Origin: Comamonas sp. | Lineage (GTDB): Bacteria; Pseudomonadota; Gammaproteobacteria; Burkholderiales; Burkholderiaceae_C | Assembly (NCBI GenBank): GCA_015478895.1 | Contig: JADMKK010000002.1 | Coordinates: 1 to 47,871, forward strand | Length of the DNA: 47,871 nucleotides | Reading direction: 5' to 3' | In this document: positions 16,490 through 27,617 of the stretch, in pieces | How positions within the stretch are numbered: position 1 is the stretch's first letter | Layout: the number at the start of each line of letters is the position of its first letter | Program-made: the position numbers and the translations under genes | The notes under the pieces: generated by a model | What the model was told of the DNA's origin: nothing | The model's input: only the letters and a program-made list of their open reading frames with translations | Databases searched by the model: none

Positions 16490-17371
16490 TTAGTCTTGCA
16501 CGACAGCATCTGCCGGCAAGCGCTGCAACATGGCCAGGCTGCTGGCCACGGTGTCGCGCAACTCGCGGCGGTCCACGATCATGTCGACCGCGCCCTTGTC
16601 TTTGAGGAACTCGGAGCGCTGGAAGCCTTCGGGCAGCTTGACGCGCACGGTGGTTTCAATCACGCGCGGGCCTGCAAAGCCGATCAGGGCTTTAGGCTCG
16701 GCCATCACGATGTCACCGACAAAGGCAAAACCGGCTGATACGCCGCCCATGGTGGGGTCGGTCAGTACCGAGATGTAAGGCAAACCCTTCTTGGCCAAAC
16801 GCGTCAATGCAGCATTGGTTTTTGCCATCTGCATCAGGCTCAGCAAACCTTCCTGCATGCGCGCACCGCCGGTGGCGGTAAAGCACAGGAAGGGTACTTT
16901 TTGCTCAATGGCAGTTTCCACGCCGCGCACAAAGCGCTCGCCCACCACGGAGCCCATCGAGCCGCCCATGAAGTCGAACTCGAAGCAGGCCACGACCATT
17001 TCGATGCCTTTGACCGTGCCGCCCATCACGATCAGTGCGTCGGTCTCGCCCGTGTTCTCCAGCGCTTCTTTGAGGCGCTGGGGGTACTTGCGGCTGTCTT
17101 GGAACTTCAAAGGGTCAATCGGCAGGACTTCTTGACCAATTTCGTAGCGGCCTTCGCCGTCCAGGAAATGATTCAGACGCGCACGCGCGCCAATACGGTG
17201 GTGGTGACCACAGGTGGGGCATACATTCTGGTTGCCTTCCAAGTCGGTCTTGTAGAGCACCGTTTCGCAACTGGGGCACTTGACCCACAAGCCTTCAGGG
17301 ATCTGCTGGATGCGATCCTTGGCTTCGGTTTGCTGGATTTTTGCGGGCAGGAGTTTTTCGAGCCAGGACAT
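16490..17371 (-). CDS. accD: Acetyl-CoA carboxylase carboxyltransferase subunit beta
   Basis: With AccA it transfers carboxyl from carboxybiotin to acetyl-CoA, giving malonyl-CoA for fatty acid synthesis. The 293-residue protein has the four-cysteine zinc ribbon CPSC ... CPTC (Cys32, Cys35, Cys51, Cys54) and the crotonase-like carboxyltransferase core, with [37 protein letters not shown] and [20 protein letters not shown]. It lies 60 bases after trpA in the same direction, the usual trpA-accD order in betaproteobacteria. In many relatives folC follows; here a terminator and yggT follow. Confidence 0.97.
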   Translation of the reverse strand: MSWLEKLLPAKIQQTEAKDRIQQIPEGLWVKCPSCETVLYKTDLEGNQNVCPTCGHHHRIGARARLNHFLDGEGRYEIGQEVLPIDPLKFQDSRKYPQRLKEALENTGETDALIVMGGTVKGIEMVVACFEFDFMGGSMGSVVGERFVRGVETAIEQKVPFLCFTATGGARMQEGLLSLMQMAKTNAALTRLAKKGLPYISVLTDPTMGGVSAGFAFVGDIVMAEPKALIGFAGPRVIETTVRVKLPEGFQRSEFLKDKGAVDMIVDRRELRDTVASSLAMLQRLPADAVVQD

Positions 17372-17431
17372 AGGTTTTCCTCTTCAAGGCGATCTGGGCT
17401 GCAGGCCGATGGCGGCAGCCCGGGGAGCGCA

Positions 17432-18241
17432 TTATGCGTCCATCGCTTTGCGCACTCCGCGCAAAAAGTCGATGGCCAGCGGGACAATCTTTTCGTGGGG
17501 CTGATCTTCCAGCAACTGGATGATCTTGCTGCCAATGATGGCGGCATCCGAGACTTGGGCGACTGCGTGGGCGGTTTGCGCATCGCGAATGCCAAAGCCT
17601 ACGCCCACAGGAATAGACACGTGTTTTTTAATGCGCGGCATCATGGCGGCTACCGCGTCAATATCCAAAGCGTTCGAGCCTGTCACGCCCTTGAGCGAGA
17701 CGTAGTACACATAGCCTGTGGCAGCACGCGCCACTTGCTGGATACGTTCATCGGTGCTGGTGGGTGCCAGCAAGAAGATTTGATCCATGTCTTTGGCACG
17801 TAGCTTGGCAGCGAATGCTTCGCTTTCTTCGGGTGGATAGTCCACCACCAAAATGCCATCGACGCCGGCTTCGGCTGCGTCGTTCACAAACGCGTCACTG
17901 CCGTGTACCTGGTCATAACGCTCAATGGGATTGGCGTAGCCCATGAGCACCACGGGCGTCGTGTGGTTCTTCTGGCGGAACTCGCGCACATAGCCCAGTA
18001 CGTGCTTGAGGCCGACACCATTGGCAATCGCGCGATCGCCGGCCTTCTGAATGACGGGGCCATCCGCCATAGGGTCAGAAAAAGGCACGCCCAGCTCAAT
18101 AATGTCGGAGCCAGCTTCCACCATGCCGTGCATCAGTGAGGGTGTGATAGCTGCAAACGGAAAGCCTGCGGTCACAAATGGAATCAGTGCCTTGCGGCCT
18201 TCTGCGCGCAGTTGCTGGAATGTGTTGGCAATACGGCTCAT
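17432..18241 (-). CDS. trpA: Tryptophan synthase alpha chain
   Basis: Cleaves indole-3-glycerol phosphate to indole and glyceraldehyde 3-phosphate; indole is channelled to TrpB. The 269-residue TIM barrel has catalytic Glu49 ([12 protein letters not shown]) and Asp60 ([10 protein letters not shown]), in the same numbering as the Salmonella enzyme, and the phosphate-binding region [12 protein letters not shown]. The start overlaps the trpB stop (ATGA at 18238-18241), so the two subunits are translationally coupled, which fits their 1:1 complex. Confidence 0.97.
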   Translation of the reverse strand: MSRIANTFQQLRAEGRKALIPFVTAGFPFAAITPSLMHGMVEAGSDIIELGVPFSDPMADGPVIQKAGDRAIANGVGLKHVLGYVREFRQKNHTTPVVLMGYANPIERYDQVHGSDAFVNDAAEAGVDGILVVDYPPEESEAFAAKLRAKDMDQIFLLAPTSTDERIQQVARAATGYVYYVSLKGVTGSNALDIDAVAAMMPRIKKHVSIPVGVGFGIRDAQTAHAVAQVSDAAIIGSKIIQLLEDQPHEKIVPLAIDFLRGVRKAMDA

Positions 18242-19506
18242 GCTGCAGGCCCTCCCTTAACCGCCAAACCGCGCATCGAGGGGCGGTCGTAAAAATCAAC
18301 GCCTGAGAGATCGGCCACAGTGCCAATATCCTTATCACCACGGCCAGACAGGCTGACCAGAATGGATTGTTCAGGTTGCATGGTTTTGGCCAGTTTCATT
18401 GCATAGGCAATGGCATGGCTTGATTCCAGTGCGGGAATGATGCCTTCAGCGCGGCACAGATAGTGAAAGGCTTGCAGTGCTTCCTGGTCCGTAATACCGA
18501 CGTAGGTCGCACGGCCCAGCTCTTGTAACCAGGCATGCTCAGGGCCGACGCCGGGGTAATCCAAGCCAGCGCTGATGGAGTGTGTCTCCAGAATCTGACC
18601 GTTGTCATCTTGCATGATGAACGTGCGGTTGCCGTGCAGCACGCCGGAGCTGCCTTTTTGCAGCGAGGCCGAGTGCTTGCCCGTGTCCAGACCTTCACCC
18701 GCCGCTTCCACGCCGATCAGCTTGGTGTTTTCAAAAGGGATATAGGGGTAGAAGATGCCCATGGCATTCGATCCACCGCCTACACAGGCCACGACGATGT
18801 CGGGCTGTTCATTGGCCATCTTCAATTCCTTGAAGATTTCAGGCATTTGCGTCAGGCACTCCGTGCCAATCACACTCTGAAAATCGCGCACCATGGCTGG
18901 GTAGGGCGCAGGGCCGGCCACCGTGCCGATGATGTAGAAAGTGTTGTCGACATTGGCCACCCAGTCACGCATGGCTTCGTTCAATGCGTCTTTGAGCGTC
19001 TTGGAGCCGGATTCAACCGGAATCACCGTCGCGCCCAGCAGCTTCATGCGGTAGACATTGGGGCTTTGGCGTTTGACGTCTTCCGCGCCCATGTACACCA
19101 CGCATTCCAGACCATAGCGCGCGCAGATGGTGGCTGTGGCCACACCGTGCTGACCTGCGCCGGTCTCGGCAATGATGCGCTGCTTGCCCATGCGTTTGGC
19201 CAACATGGCTTGACCAATCACGTTATTGATCTTGTGCGCGCCCGTATGGTTGAGGTCTTCACGCTTCAAATAAATTTGCGCGCCCCCCATCTCCTTGGAC
19301 ATGCGACCCGCGTGGTAAACCGGTGAAGGGCGGCCTACAAAGTGAGCCAATTCGGAATTGAATTCAGCGACGAACTCAGGGTCGTGCTGGTATTTGGCAT
19401 AGGCCTCGCGCAACTCGACCAGCGCGTGGGTCAGTGTTTCACTGGCAAAACTGCCGCCATAAGAGCCAAAGTGGCCGTTGGCATCGGGATAGGAATATTC
19501 AAACAT
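18238..19506 (-). CDS. trpB: Tryptophan synthase beta chain
   Basis: PLP enzyme (422 aa) that joins indole and serine into tryptophan. The PLP lysine is Lys92 in [14 protein letters not shown]. The glycine-rich phosphate loop is [11 protein letters not shown] and the active-site glutamate lies in [14 protein letters not shown]. The N-terminus contains [14 protein letters not shown], typical of the main TrpB1 class that partners TrpA. Only five bases separate it from trpF upstream, and it overlaps trpA downstream. There is no trpE, trpG, trpD or trpC in the window, so the pathway is split, as is usual in Burkholderiales. Confidence 0.98.
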   Translation of the reverse strand: MFEYSYPDANGHFGSYGGSFASETLTHALVELREAYAKYQHDPEFVAEFNSELAHFVGRPSPVYHAGRMSKEMGGAQIYLKREDLNHTGAHKINNVIGQAMLAKRMGKQRIIAETGAGQHGVATATICARYGLECVVYMGAEDVKRQSPNVYRMKLLGATVIPVESGSKTLKDALNEAMRDWVANVDNTFYIIGTVAGPAPYPAMVRDFQSVIGTECLTQMPEIFKELKMANEQPDIVVACVGGGSNAMGIFYPYIPFENTKLIGVEAAGEGLDTGKHSASLQKGSSGVLHGNRTFIMQDDNGQILETHSISAGLDYPGVGPEHAWLQELGRATYVGITDQEALQAFHYLCRAEGIIPALESSHAIAYAMKLAKTMQPEQSILVSLSGRGDKDIGTVADLSGVDFYDRPSMRGLAVKGGPAA

Positions 19507-19511
19507 CAGGA

Positions 19512-20231
19512 TTAAGGTGCAATTTGTGCATCGGCGGCGCGTACGGCAGCAGCGAAGCGTTGAATCTTTTCAGCATCCTTAACGCCCTTGAGCGGTGTAC
19601 CGTCAGGGCGGGTGGCTTCTACGCCGGAGCTGACATCAACTGCCAAAGACAGGCAGCGGGGTCGTACTTGGCGAATGCCATCGGTCACGTTTGCAGGCGT
19701 AAGTCCACCAGACAAAACGAGGTGAGCGTTGACGCTTGTTGGAAGGAGTGACCAATTGAATGCTTTGCCTGCTCCACCGTAGCCGTCCACATGGGCGTCT
19801 AGCAAAATGGCCTGGGCCTGAGAGTATTGATCGGCGTATTTTACGAGGTCAAAGTCACGGGCGTCGTCACCAAGGGGAATGCGTGCCGCCCGTACAAAGC
19901 GATGGCGACCGTTTTGCGTAGGCAATGCGCAGTCCTGGGGTGTTTCATCTCCGTGAAACTGCAGCAAAGCATGGGGCAGCGCCGTCAACGCAGTCCGTAT
20001 TTCAGCAGCCTTCGCGTTCACAAACAGTAAAACGGGGGTGATGAAGGGGGGCAGGCGCCGGGCCAATTCGCAAGCCCGCTCCAGACTGACGGCGCGGGGG
20101 CTGGGTGCATACAGCACAAAACCTAGGGCATCCACACCCGCAGCCACGGCGGCATCCACATCGCATTCGCGCGTGAGGCCGCACACTTTGATGCGTGTTC
20201 TAGAAATAGGAGCTGTCAGCGCTTGATGCAT
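19512..20231 (-). CDS. trpF: Phosphoribosylanthranilate isomerase
   Basis: Converts phosphoribosylanthranilate to the deoxyribulose phosphate form, the third step of tryptophan synthesis. The 239-residue barrel has the catalytic cysteine in [14 protein letters not shown] (Cys17), [14 protein letters not shown] [34 protein letters not shown] and [10 protein letters not shown]. The only sensible ATG (20231) lies in a palindromic repeat, so the first ten residues ([10 protein letters not shown]) are repeat-derived, and no Shine-Dalgarno sequence is evident. Translation may rely on coupling with truA, whose stop is 24 bases upstream. Confidence 0.95.
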   Translation of the reverse strand: MHQALTAPISRTRIKVCGLTRECDVDAAVAAGVDALGFVLYAPSPRAVSLERACELARRLPPFITPVLLFVNAKAAEIRTALTALPHALLQFHGDETPQDCALPTQNGRHRFVRAARIPLGDDARDFDLVKYADQYSQAQAILLDAHVDGYGGAGKAFNWSLLPTSVNAHLVLSGGLTPANVTDGIRQVRPRCLSLAVDVSSGVEATRPDGTPLKGVKDAEKIQRFAAAVRAADAQIAP

Positions 20232-20250
20232 AAGGGTTTAAAGCTAATTT
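20204..20250. repeat. Short palindromic interspersed repeat, copy 5 (overlaps trpF start)
   Basis: AATAGGAGCTGTCAGCGCTT, loop GATGCAT, AAGGGTTTAAAGCTAATTT, in the same orientation as copy 1. It spans the truA-trpF junction and the first trpF codons. Confidence 0.6.
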
Positions 20251-20255
20251 GGCAC

Positions 20256-21071
20256 TTAAGGTAGCCAGTCAAAGCCGGGTACGCGGTCAGGCAGATTCCA
20301 CTGAGGATCGTACACGGGGCCCATGAAATACAAACCATGGGGCGAGAAGGTCGGTGCTGCGGCATCGCGGGAGCGTGCAGCCAGCACTTCTGCCATCCAT
20401 TCAGGGGGGTGCGAGCCATCCCCAATCGCCACTAAGCAGCCCATGATATTGCGCACCATATGGTGCAGAAAAGCGCTGCCCTCAAACTCAAACCGCCAGT
20501 AACAGCACTCCATCTCACGGTGCAGGGAAGACGCTACGGCACGGCGAGTGATGTCTAGGCGATGCAGTGTTTTCACGGGGCTCAGTGCTTGGCAGGCCGA
20601 GGCGCGGAACGAGGAGAAGTCGTGCTCCCCGATCAAGCAAGCTGCAGCTTGGCGCATGGCCTCACCGTTCATTGCATTGAACACCCAGCCTACGCGGCCA
20701 GTTTCCACACTGGGCCGCACGGGCGACTGCAGCAGCACATACGCATAGCGACGCGAAGTGGCGCAGGCACGGCTGTGAAACGCATCCGGAACTTGACGCG
20801 CCCACTGCACGGCAATGTCTGATGGCAAAAATGTGTTCGTACCGCGCACCCAAGAGCTCTCAGGGCGTTGCAGCTGCGTATCAAAGTGCACCACTTGCAT
20901 GAGGCCGTGCACGCCAGAGTCGGTGCGACCTGCACACAAGGTGGACACCTTATGCGTAGCAAAGCGGCCCAAGGCCGCTTCGAGTTTGTCTTGAACGGTT
21001 TTACCGTCCGTTTGGCTTTGCCAACCGTTGTAGGCCTGGCCGTTGTAGCTGACCCCGAGGGCTATGCGCAT
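20256..21071 (-). CDS. truA: tRNA pseudouridine(38-40) synthase
   Basis: Isomerises uridines 38-40 in the anticodon stem-loop of many tRNAs. The 271-residue protein has the catalytic Asp51 in CAGRTDSGVHG, the N-terminal MRIALGVSYNGQAYNGWQSQ and the C-terminal FLHHMVRNIMGCLVAIGDG. It lies between fimV (49-base gap) and trpF, its usual place in Burkholderiales. A link to tryptophan genes is positional only. Confidence 0.96.
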   Translation of the reverse strand: MRIALGVSYNGQAYNGWQSQTDGKTVQDKLEAALGRFATHKVSTLCAGRTDSGVHGLMQVVHFDTQLQRPESSWVRGTNTFLPSDIAVQWARQVPDAFHSRACATSRRYAYVLLQSPVRPSVETGRVGWVFNAMNGEAMRQAAACLIGEHDFSSFRASACQALSPVKTLHRLDITRRAVASSLHREMECCYWRFEFEGSAFLHHMVRNIMGCLVAIGDGSHPPEWMAEVLAARSRDAAAPTFSPHGLYFMGPVYDPQWNLPDRVPGFDWLP

Positions 21072-21120
21072 GGCGGCTCCTGGGGAAGCGGCACTGCCGC
21101 TTCAGAAAAAATGCGAGGGT

Positions 21121-23832
21121 TCAATCAAGTTCAGACAGCATTTTTTGGGCGCGGGCTTGGTGAGGGCCGGTGGCTTCTGCCAGAACCTCTTCAATCAAGG
21201 CGCGCGCGCCTTCGCTGTCTCCAATGGCGTTGAATTCCTGTGCCAAGTCAAGCTTGGTAGACAGGGCGTTTTCAGCGTCATTTTGCCCTGACTGCTCAGG
21301 GGCTGCCGCGCTGCCTGCAGAACCAGAGCCAGTCTCAAGGGAGCCCAGATCAAAGTCCAGACCAATTTCAGGGTCAGAGAATGGCTCCGGAGCTGCGGGA
21401 GTAGGCGCTGCTGCAGGTGGCGGTGTGACAGATTCAGGGGGTGGAGGCGCTGGAGTCTCCACATCGAAAGCCGGCGCTTCATCACCCTGCTGATCTAATT
21501 CTTCTTGCAACTCAGGCTGCGGGACAGGCGTTTCTGCTGTCTTCTCTGGCGCAGTAGGTATGGGCGGTGCGTCAACGCCGGACAGGTCAAAGTCCAAGCC
21601 ATCCGTAGCTGCAGCATGGCTGTTGTCGATGGCTAAGTTGTCCTCAGGCGGCTCTTGCGATAGAGCGGACGTAGATGAATCGAACGAAGGCTCTACGTGC
21701 GTGGAAGCCTGCTCACCGGGAAGGTCCTGATCCAGATTGAGGTCTAAGTCTGGAAACTTTTGTGTCGCGGGCTCCGTAATGGCAGCGGTAATGGCAGCGG
21801 CAGAAGCAATGCCCGCTGCTGCAGTGCCGAAAGGTGCGGCATTGTTTAGGGCATCCGCAAACGAAGTCTGGGGTTTGGCTGCGTCATCAGCGCTGGCTGC
21901 CGCATAGAGGGGATTGGTCGGGTCGAGGCTGCGTCCCAGGGCGACCACGCGCTGCCAGTCTGTGCCATCGCTGGGGCTGAGATCCTGCACGGTGCGAGCA
22001 GTACTTTCCAGCGCCTTCAAGTCGTGGCGCTTGGCGTAAATCTCCGCCAGCTTCATGTGCACAGCCAAGCGCTCGGGATTGTTGCGCAAGCCTTCTTTCA
22101 GAATTTCCTCTGCCTGCACATCACGGCCATAAGCCAGGTGGACATCAGCTTCTGCTACAGGATCGGCCTCACCGTCCTCATTGAGCGGGCCGGGCACGTA
22201 GGCCATGGTGGAGGCACCATCTGTGGGTTCAGCGTCCACTGGTTGGTCACCCGCAGCGCCAAAGAAATCGTCATGCTGCGAATGGCGGTCACTCAAAACT
22301 GGGTCTTGCTCGGCGTTGTCCGGGTGCCGCTTCTTCCAGGCACCGTAACCCAGAAGGGCCAAAAGCAGGGCGATGGCAGCGCCGCCTGCCGGAATCAGTG
22401 GGTTCTTTGACAGCCGCTCCATGAAGGAGGGCTCAGCGACGGTGGTGGGCGCTGCCTGTGTTGCTGCCGATTTTGCAGGTGCGTCGTCCTCTGGGGTGGT
22501 TGTCGCTGGGGCCGGTGTCACGGCCGTGTTCTCTGGAACGGCAGTTTCTGCAGGCGTAGGTGCTGATGTGGCAACTTCGATGCTGGGAGCCGCTGACGCT
22601 GGTGGTTCTGCAGTTTCAGGCAACGGCGCAGGCGCAGCTGCGTCAGCAGCCGGTGTGGCGGCAGGTGCGGTTTCTGCGGGTGAGCTCTGCGCCAGTTGAT
22701 TAAGTTCTGTCAGATTGCGCTGCAGCTCATTGAGGCGATCACTTTGATCCTGGGCCTGCTTTTGATCTGCCAGCTGTTGCTCAGCCACTGCAGCGCTTTG
22801 CGCCGAACCCTTGGACAGGGTCAGCTTGTCGGGCGTGGTTGCTGCGGGGCGCGCGTCTTCTACGCGGGCCTGCACTTGACCGCCAGAGCTGCGGCTTGCT
22901 GCTTGCACTGCCGCTGCAGGGGCCTTGGAGGCCAAGCTGCGGCGGTAGGCGTTGAAGTCGCGGCTTTGCGCGGCAACAATGCGGCGCGCTTCTTGTGCCG
23001 GGATTTCCAAGGCTTGTTCGCGGCTGGGCATTTGCACGACCGCACCAGCGCGCATCCGGTTGACGTTGCCATTGATAAACGCTTTGGGATTGCTGCGCAG
23101 CATGGCCACCAGCATTTGATCCAGCGATACACCAGAGGCACGGCGGGCATTCGCAATGTGCCCAGCGGTTTGGCCGGAACGGATGGTCAGGGTTTCCGCC
23201 GCAGACGCTTTTTGGACTTTGGATGCAGATGCTGGTTGTGGTGCTGTGCCTGCAGAAGCGGCGGCGCGGGCGCGCGCAGTGACGGTGCTAGGCGCCGCAC
23301 TCGAGGAGTAACTGCGCCCGGTAACTGCAGCCGACGGCATGGCTGCAGTTGCTGTAATTGCAGGCGCCGGTGCCGGCGTTGGGGTGATTTGTGCTGGGGC
23401 GATGGGCGCTGGGGCAGGGCGTGTGGATGCAGGAAGATCCAACAGCAAGGTATAGCTGCGAACCATTTGGCCACTGTTCCAGTTGGTTTGCAGCACCAAG
23501 TCCAGGAAAGGCGTAGTGATCGGCGCGGAACTGGTTAACTGTAGTTTGGCAGTGCCATCGGCGTTGCGTTGGAGTGCCACGGCGATCGAGTCGGCCGCTG
23601 TGCTGTAGTCCATGCCCTGCGCGCGAAACACGTCGGGGGGCGCTACGCTGGCAAGCAAACTGTCCAGCTCAGCGGGCGTAATCTGGGGAATGGCGATTTC
23701 TGCGCGCAGGTTCTCGCCCAGCGCAGACTGGATGCTGATGGGGCCCAGCGTAAGCGCTGCTGCATCGGTGGTGGACAGTGCAGTAGAGACAAAGGCCGCT
23801 GCGGCCAAGGCTGAAAGTTTCCAACGATGCAT
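21121..23832 (-). CDS. fimV: FimV/HubP-type polar peptidoglycan-binding protein
   Basis: Large inner-membrane protein (903 aa) of the FimV family, which organises the cell pole and supports type IV pilus assembly and twitching. Order: signal peptide (about 1-26), the FimV N-terminal domain LTLGPISIQSALGENLRAEI, a LysM-like region (TLTIRSGQTAGHIANARRAS to GAVVQMPSREQ), a coiled-coil stretch, a Pro/Ala-rich linker, one transmembrane helix (about 475-497, GGAAIALLLALLGYGAWKKR), an acidic cytoplasmic part with TPR-like repeats and the conserved C-terminal FimV motif (LDLAQEFNAIGDSEGARALI). ATG 23832 starts the signal peptide; the longer open frame to 24105 is rejected. No good Shine-Dalgarno sequence. 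Confidence 0.9.
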   Translation of the reverse strand: MHRWKLSALAAAAFVSTALSTTDAAALTLGPISIQSALGENLRAEIAIPQITPAELDSLLASVAPPDVFRAQGMDYSTAADSIAVALQRNADGTAKLQLTSSAPITTPFLDLVLQTNWNSGQMVRSYTLLLDLPASTRPAPAPIAPAQITPTPAPAPAITATAAMPSAAVTGRSYSSSAAPSTVTARARAAASAGTAPQPASASKVQKASAAETLTIRSGQTAGHIANARRASGVSLDQMLVAMLRSNPKAFINGNVNRMRAGAVVQMPSREQALEIPAQEARRIVAAQSRDFNAYRRSLASKAPAAAVQAASRSSGGQVQARVEDARPAATTPDKLTLSKGSAQSAAVAEQQLADQKQAQDQSDRLNELQRNLTELNQLAQSSPAETAPAATPAADAAAPAPLPETAEPPASAAPSIEVATSAPTPAETAVPENTAVTPAPATTTPEDDAPAKSAATQAAPTTVAEPSFMERLSKNPLIPAGGAAIALLLALLGYGAWKKRHPDNAEQDPVLSDRHSQHDDFFGAAGDQPVDAEPTDGASTMAYVPGPLNEDGEADPVAEADVHLAYGRDVQAEEILKEGLRNNPERLAVHMKLAEIYAKRHDLKALESTARTVQDLSPSDGTDWQRVVALGRSLDPTNPLYAAASADDAAKPQTSFADALNNAAPFGTAAAGIASAAAITAAITEPATQKFPDLDLNLDQDLPGEQASTHVEPSFDSSTSALSQEPPEDNLAIDNSHAAATDGLDFDLSGVDAPPIPTAPEKTAETPVPQPELQEELDQQGDEAPAFDVETPAPPPPESVTPPPAAAPTPAAPEPFSDPEIGLDFDLGSLETGSGSAGSAAAPEQSGQNDAENALSTKLDLAQEFNAIGDSEGARALIEEVLAEATGPHQARAQKMLSELD

Positions 23833-24180
23833 GTTTGCGGTCAGGTTCAAAGGGTTGGCCGCTTCGGTGACGGCAGATGTTTTTGTGAAATGCAACAAGT
23901 CCAGTATCGCCGCTGGGCTGCAGGCGCAGTCATTGGCAAAAGACCTTAGCAGCATTGCTGAGGGGTGACAAGCGAGCCCACAGAATGGCAAACGGCCGAG
24001 TGCGGACAGCAGGGGCCGATTATGACGAAGCATTGGCCATTGCTTGGTACTCTGGTGCAGACACTCCCTGGTCGAGTCCAAGATTTTTGCGTCTGCTGCA
24101 CGCATTTACTCAGTCTGGGGTTGGAATGTGTGCGGCTGTGGCTAGGCCGAGACAGGAGCGATGTAGCAGTCTCGGGCATA
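23833..24180. other. Non-coding region upstream of fimV
   Basis: About 350 bases between the asd terminator and fimV. I see no gene, no RNA gene and no clear promoter, although fimV must be transcribed from here if the asd terminator is efficient. Confidence 0.5.
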
Positions 24181-24208
24181 AAAAAAGGAAGCCTGAGCTT
24201 CCTTTTTC
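24181..24208 (-). terminator. Terminator of asd
   Basis: AAAAAAGGAAGC (24181-24192), loop CTGA, GCTTCCTTTTT (24197-24207). On the minus strand the stem is followed by six T residues, 20 or so bases after the asd stop. Confidence 0.88.
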
Positions 24209-24226
24209 ATACCGATAGGTCAGCGA

Positions 24227-25339
24227 TTACTTCGCCAGCAGAATGCGCAACATGCGGCGCAGGGGTTCGGCTGCGCCCCACAGCAGCTGGTCACCGATCA
24301 CGAAGGCGGACAGGTATTCGCCGCCCATGTTCAGCTTGCGCACGCGGCCCACGGCTACTTCCAAGCCGCCGGTGGTGGCTGCGGGTGTCAATTCCTTGAC
24401 GGTTTCTGCACGGTCATTGGCCACGAACTTGACCCAATCGTTGCCGCCCTTGATCAGTGCTTCGATTTCTTCCAAAGGCAAATCCTTCTTCAGCTTTAAA
24501 GTCAAAGCCAAGGAGTGGCAGCGCATGGCGCCAATGCGCACGCACAGGCCATCCACGGGGATGGTGGCTTCGGTGCCGAGGATTTTGTTGACTTCGGCCT
24601 GGCCCTTCCATTCTTCCTTGGATTGGCCGTTGGGCAGTTGTGCATCGATCCAAGGGATCAGGCCGCCGGCCAAAGGTGCGCCGAAGAATTCGGTGGGTAC
24701 ATCGGTGCGGATGGTCTGGGCCACCTTGCGGTCAATGTCCAAAATGGCAGAAGCAGGCGTGGCCAGCTCGTCGGCCACGGCGGCGTGCACCACGCCCATG
24801 CCCTTGAGCAGTTCGCGCATGTGGTTGGCGCCGCCGCCCGAGGCCGCCTGGTAGGTCATGGAAGACACCCACTCCACCAGACCGGCCTTGAACAGACCGC
24901 CCAGGCCCATCAGCAAAATGGAGTTGGTGCAGTTGCCACCAATCCAGTTCTTGCCACCAGCAGCCAGCTTCTTTTTGATCAGATCGTCGTTGACGGGGTC
25001 GAGCACGATGACGGCGTCGTCTTCCATGCGCAAGGACGATGCAGCGTCAATCCAGTGGCCGTTCCAGCCCGCAGCGCGGATCTTGGGAAACACTTCCTTG
25101 GTGTAGTCGCCACCCTGGCAGGTGATGATGATGTCGCACTTGGACAGCTCGGCGATGTCGTTGGCGTCTTTGAGTGCGGTGTGCACCGTAGCCATCGCAG
25201 GGGCCTTGCCGCCGGCGTTGGAGGTGGAGAAGAACACGGGTTCAATCAGCGCGAAGTCACCTTCGGCTTGCATGCGGTCCATCAAAACGGAGCCGACCAT
25301 GCCGCGCCAGCCCACCAAACCTACCAATTGCTTACTCAT
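24227..25339 (-). CDS. asd: Aspartate-semialdehyde dehydrogenase
   Basis: Reduces aspartyl-4-phosphate to aspartate semialdehyde, the branch point for lysine/diaminopimelate, methionine, threonine and isoleucine. The 370-residue protein shows the NADPH loop [15 protein letters not shown], catalytic Cys137 in [34 protein letters not shown] and the late His in [16 protein letters not shown]. It belongs to the gammaproteobacterial-type Asd class. The ribosome-binding site is AAGGGCG (25348-25354). Upstream is a threonine-rich short reading frame and hairpins that could control it. The gene lies downstream of leuB, from which a terminator separates it. Confidence 0.97.
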   Translation of the reverse strand: MSKQLVGLVGWRGMVGSVLMDRMQAEGDFALIEPVFFSTSNAGGKAPAMATVHTALKDANDIAELSKCDIIITCQGGDYTKEVFPKIRAAGWNGHWIDAASSLRMEDDAVIVLDPVNDDLIKKKLAAGGKNWIGGNCTNSILLMGLGGLFKAGLVEWVSSMTYQAASGGGANHMRELLKGMGVVHAAVADELATPASAILDIDRKVAQTIRTDVPTEFFGAPLAGGLIPWIDAQLPNGQSKEEWKGQAEVNKILGTEATIPVDGLCVRIGAMRCHSLALTLKLKKDLPLEEIEALIKGGNDWVKFVANDRAETVKELTPAATTGGLEVAVGRVRKLNMGGEYLSAFVIGDQLLWGAAEPLRRMLRILLAK

Positions 25340-25399
25340 TTTTGAAACGCCCTTGAAGAAATTGCGAAAACAGATGTGAAGTGCTCAATCTGGCTTTTC

Positions 25400-25444
25400 G
25401 GCCCGGCTCGTCTGGCCGGGAAAGGGCGCGCGACGAACCGGGCT
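25400..25444 (-). promoter_or_regulatory. Hairpins of the asd leader, candidate attenuator
   Basis: Minus-strand RNA: AGCCCGGUUCGUC (25444-25432) can pair with GACGAGCCGGGCC (25412-25400), a 13-bp stem with two G-U pairs. The same left arm, extended as GGUUCGUCGCGCGC (25439-25426), can instead pair with GCGCGCGACAACC (25481-25469), which lies at the Thr codons of the short reading frame. The loop contains CGCCCUU (25428-25422), complementary to the asd ribosome-binding site AAGGGCG. There is no U tract, so any control would more likely act on translation or through Rho. Confidence 0.45.
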
Positions 25445-25447
25445 GGG

Positions 25448-25543
25448 TCAGCCTTTAATCGTCGTCGTGGTTGTCGCGCGCACAGCCACACCTGCCAGCA
25501 AGGCAGTCTTCAGAGAAGTGGTGAGGGTGTGGGCGGCAAACAT
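25448..25543 (-). CDS. Candidate threonine-rich leader peptide of asd
   Basis: A 31-codon frame, MFAAHTLTTSLKTALLAGVA then VRATTTTTIKG, with nine threonines, five of them consecutive and followed by isoleucine. It ends about 108 bases before asd on the same strand. TACAAT (25553-25558) lies just upstream, which would place transcription start near the ATG, giving an almost leaderless message. Threonine/isoleucine-rich leaders are known for the enterobacterial thr operon; asd supplies the threonine branch, so the logic fits. No family match is recalled for this peptide, and the Thr run uses ACG-rich codons that could arise by chance in GC-rich DNA. Moderate to low certainty. Confidence 0.45.
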   Translation of the reverse strand: MFAAHTLTTSLKTALLAGVAVRATTTTTIKG

Positions 25544-25680
25544 AGGGGGTGGATTGTAGCTTAACTAATGCGGCTTTAGAGAATCTAATCTCCGTCCCGC
25601 CGTGGGGTTTACGTCTGGCATTGTGGCGGCAAATGCACGCCCCAGCACCTGAATTTTGCTTGGTCGCCGTTAGCGTTACC

Positions 25681-25720
25681 AAAAAAGCCGCATGGCACAG
25701 GGCTGCAGGCGGCTTTTGGA
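25681..25720 (-). terminator. Terminator of leuB
   Basis: AAAAGCCG (25683-25690) pairs with CGGCTTTT (25710-25717), with GC-rich inner pairing. On the minus strand the stem is followed by TTTTTT. It starts about ten bases after the leuB stop. Confidence 0.75.
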
Positions 25721-25728
25721 GTTGCAGG

Positions 25729-26916
<1,188 letters not shown>

Positions 26917-26934
26917 ATTGGTAACTCGCGGCGC

Positions 26935-27591
26935 TCAGCCCTGGATCAGCGAGCGCGACAGCCACGGCTTTTGCGCCAGGCGCTCGGTTTCAAACGCCTT
27001 GATCTTGTCGGCGTGGCGCATGGTCAGGCCAATGTCGTCAAAGCCGTTGAGCAGGCAGTACTTGCGAAAAGGAATGACGTCAAAGGCAATTTCTTCGCCC
27101 TGCGGGCGCACGATGACCTGGCGCTCTAGGTCGATGGTCAGCTCATAGCCGGGGAAGGCATTCACTTCGTTGAACAGCAGATCAATCGTGGCCTCGGGCA
27201 GCACGATGGGCAGCAGGCCGTTTTTGAAGCTATTGTTAAAGAAGATGTCGGCAAAGCTGGGCGCCAGAATGGCGCGAAAACCATATTGGTCCAGCGCCCA
27301 CGGCGCATGCTCGCGGCTGGAGCCGCAGCCAAAGTTTTTGCGGGCCAGCAGCACGCTGGCGCCCTTGTAGCGCGGCTGGTTCAGTACAAAGTCGGGGTTG
27401 GGCTTGCGGGCCGATTCGGGCACGCCGGGCTCACCCGGCTGGTCCAGATAGCGCCACTCATCAAAGGCGTTCACGCCAAAGCCGGTCTTTTTGATCGACT
27501 TGAGGAACTGCTTGGGGATGATGGCGTCGGTGTCAACGTTTTCGCGGTCCATCGGGGCAACAAGGCCCTTGTGCACGGTGAATTTCTGCAT
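26935..27591 (-). CDS. leuD: 3-isopropylmalate dehydratase small subunit
   Basis: Swivelling domain partner of LeuC in the isomerisation of 2- to 3-isopropylmalate. The 218-residue protein has [40 protein letters not shown] [20 protein letters not shown] and [20 protein letters not shown]. Length fits the bacterial LeuD of leuCD type. It lies 26 bases after the small entericidin-like gene and in the same orientation as leuC. Confidence 0.97.
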   Translation of the reverse strand: MQKFTVHKGLVAPMDRENVDTDAIIPKQFLKSIKKTGFGVNAFDEWRYLDQPGEPGVPESARKPNPDFVLNQPRYKGASVLLARKNFGCGSSREHAPWALDQYGFRAILAPSFADIFFNNSFKNGLLPIVLPEATIDLLFNEVNAFPGYELTIDLERQVIVRPQGEEIAFDVIPFRKYCLLNGFDDIGLTMRHADKIKAFETERLAQKPWLSRSLIQG

Positions 27592-27617
27592 AGCGTGTCT
27601 CGGTATTCAGTGGCGTT

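Noticed and set aside
23833-24105. N-terminal extension of fimV by 91 residues
   Set aside because: It would bury the signal peptide; ATG 23832 starts exactly at a typical signal sequence.
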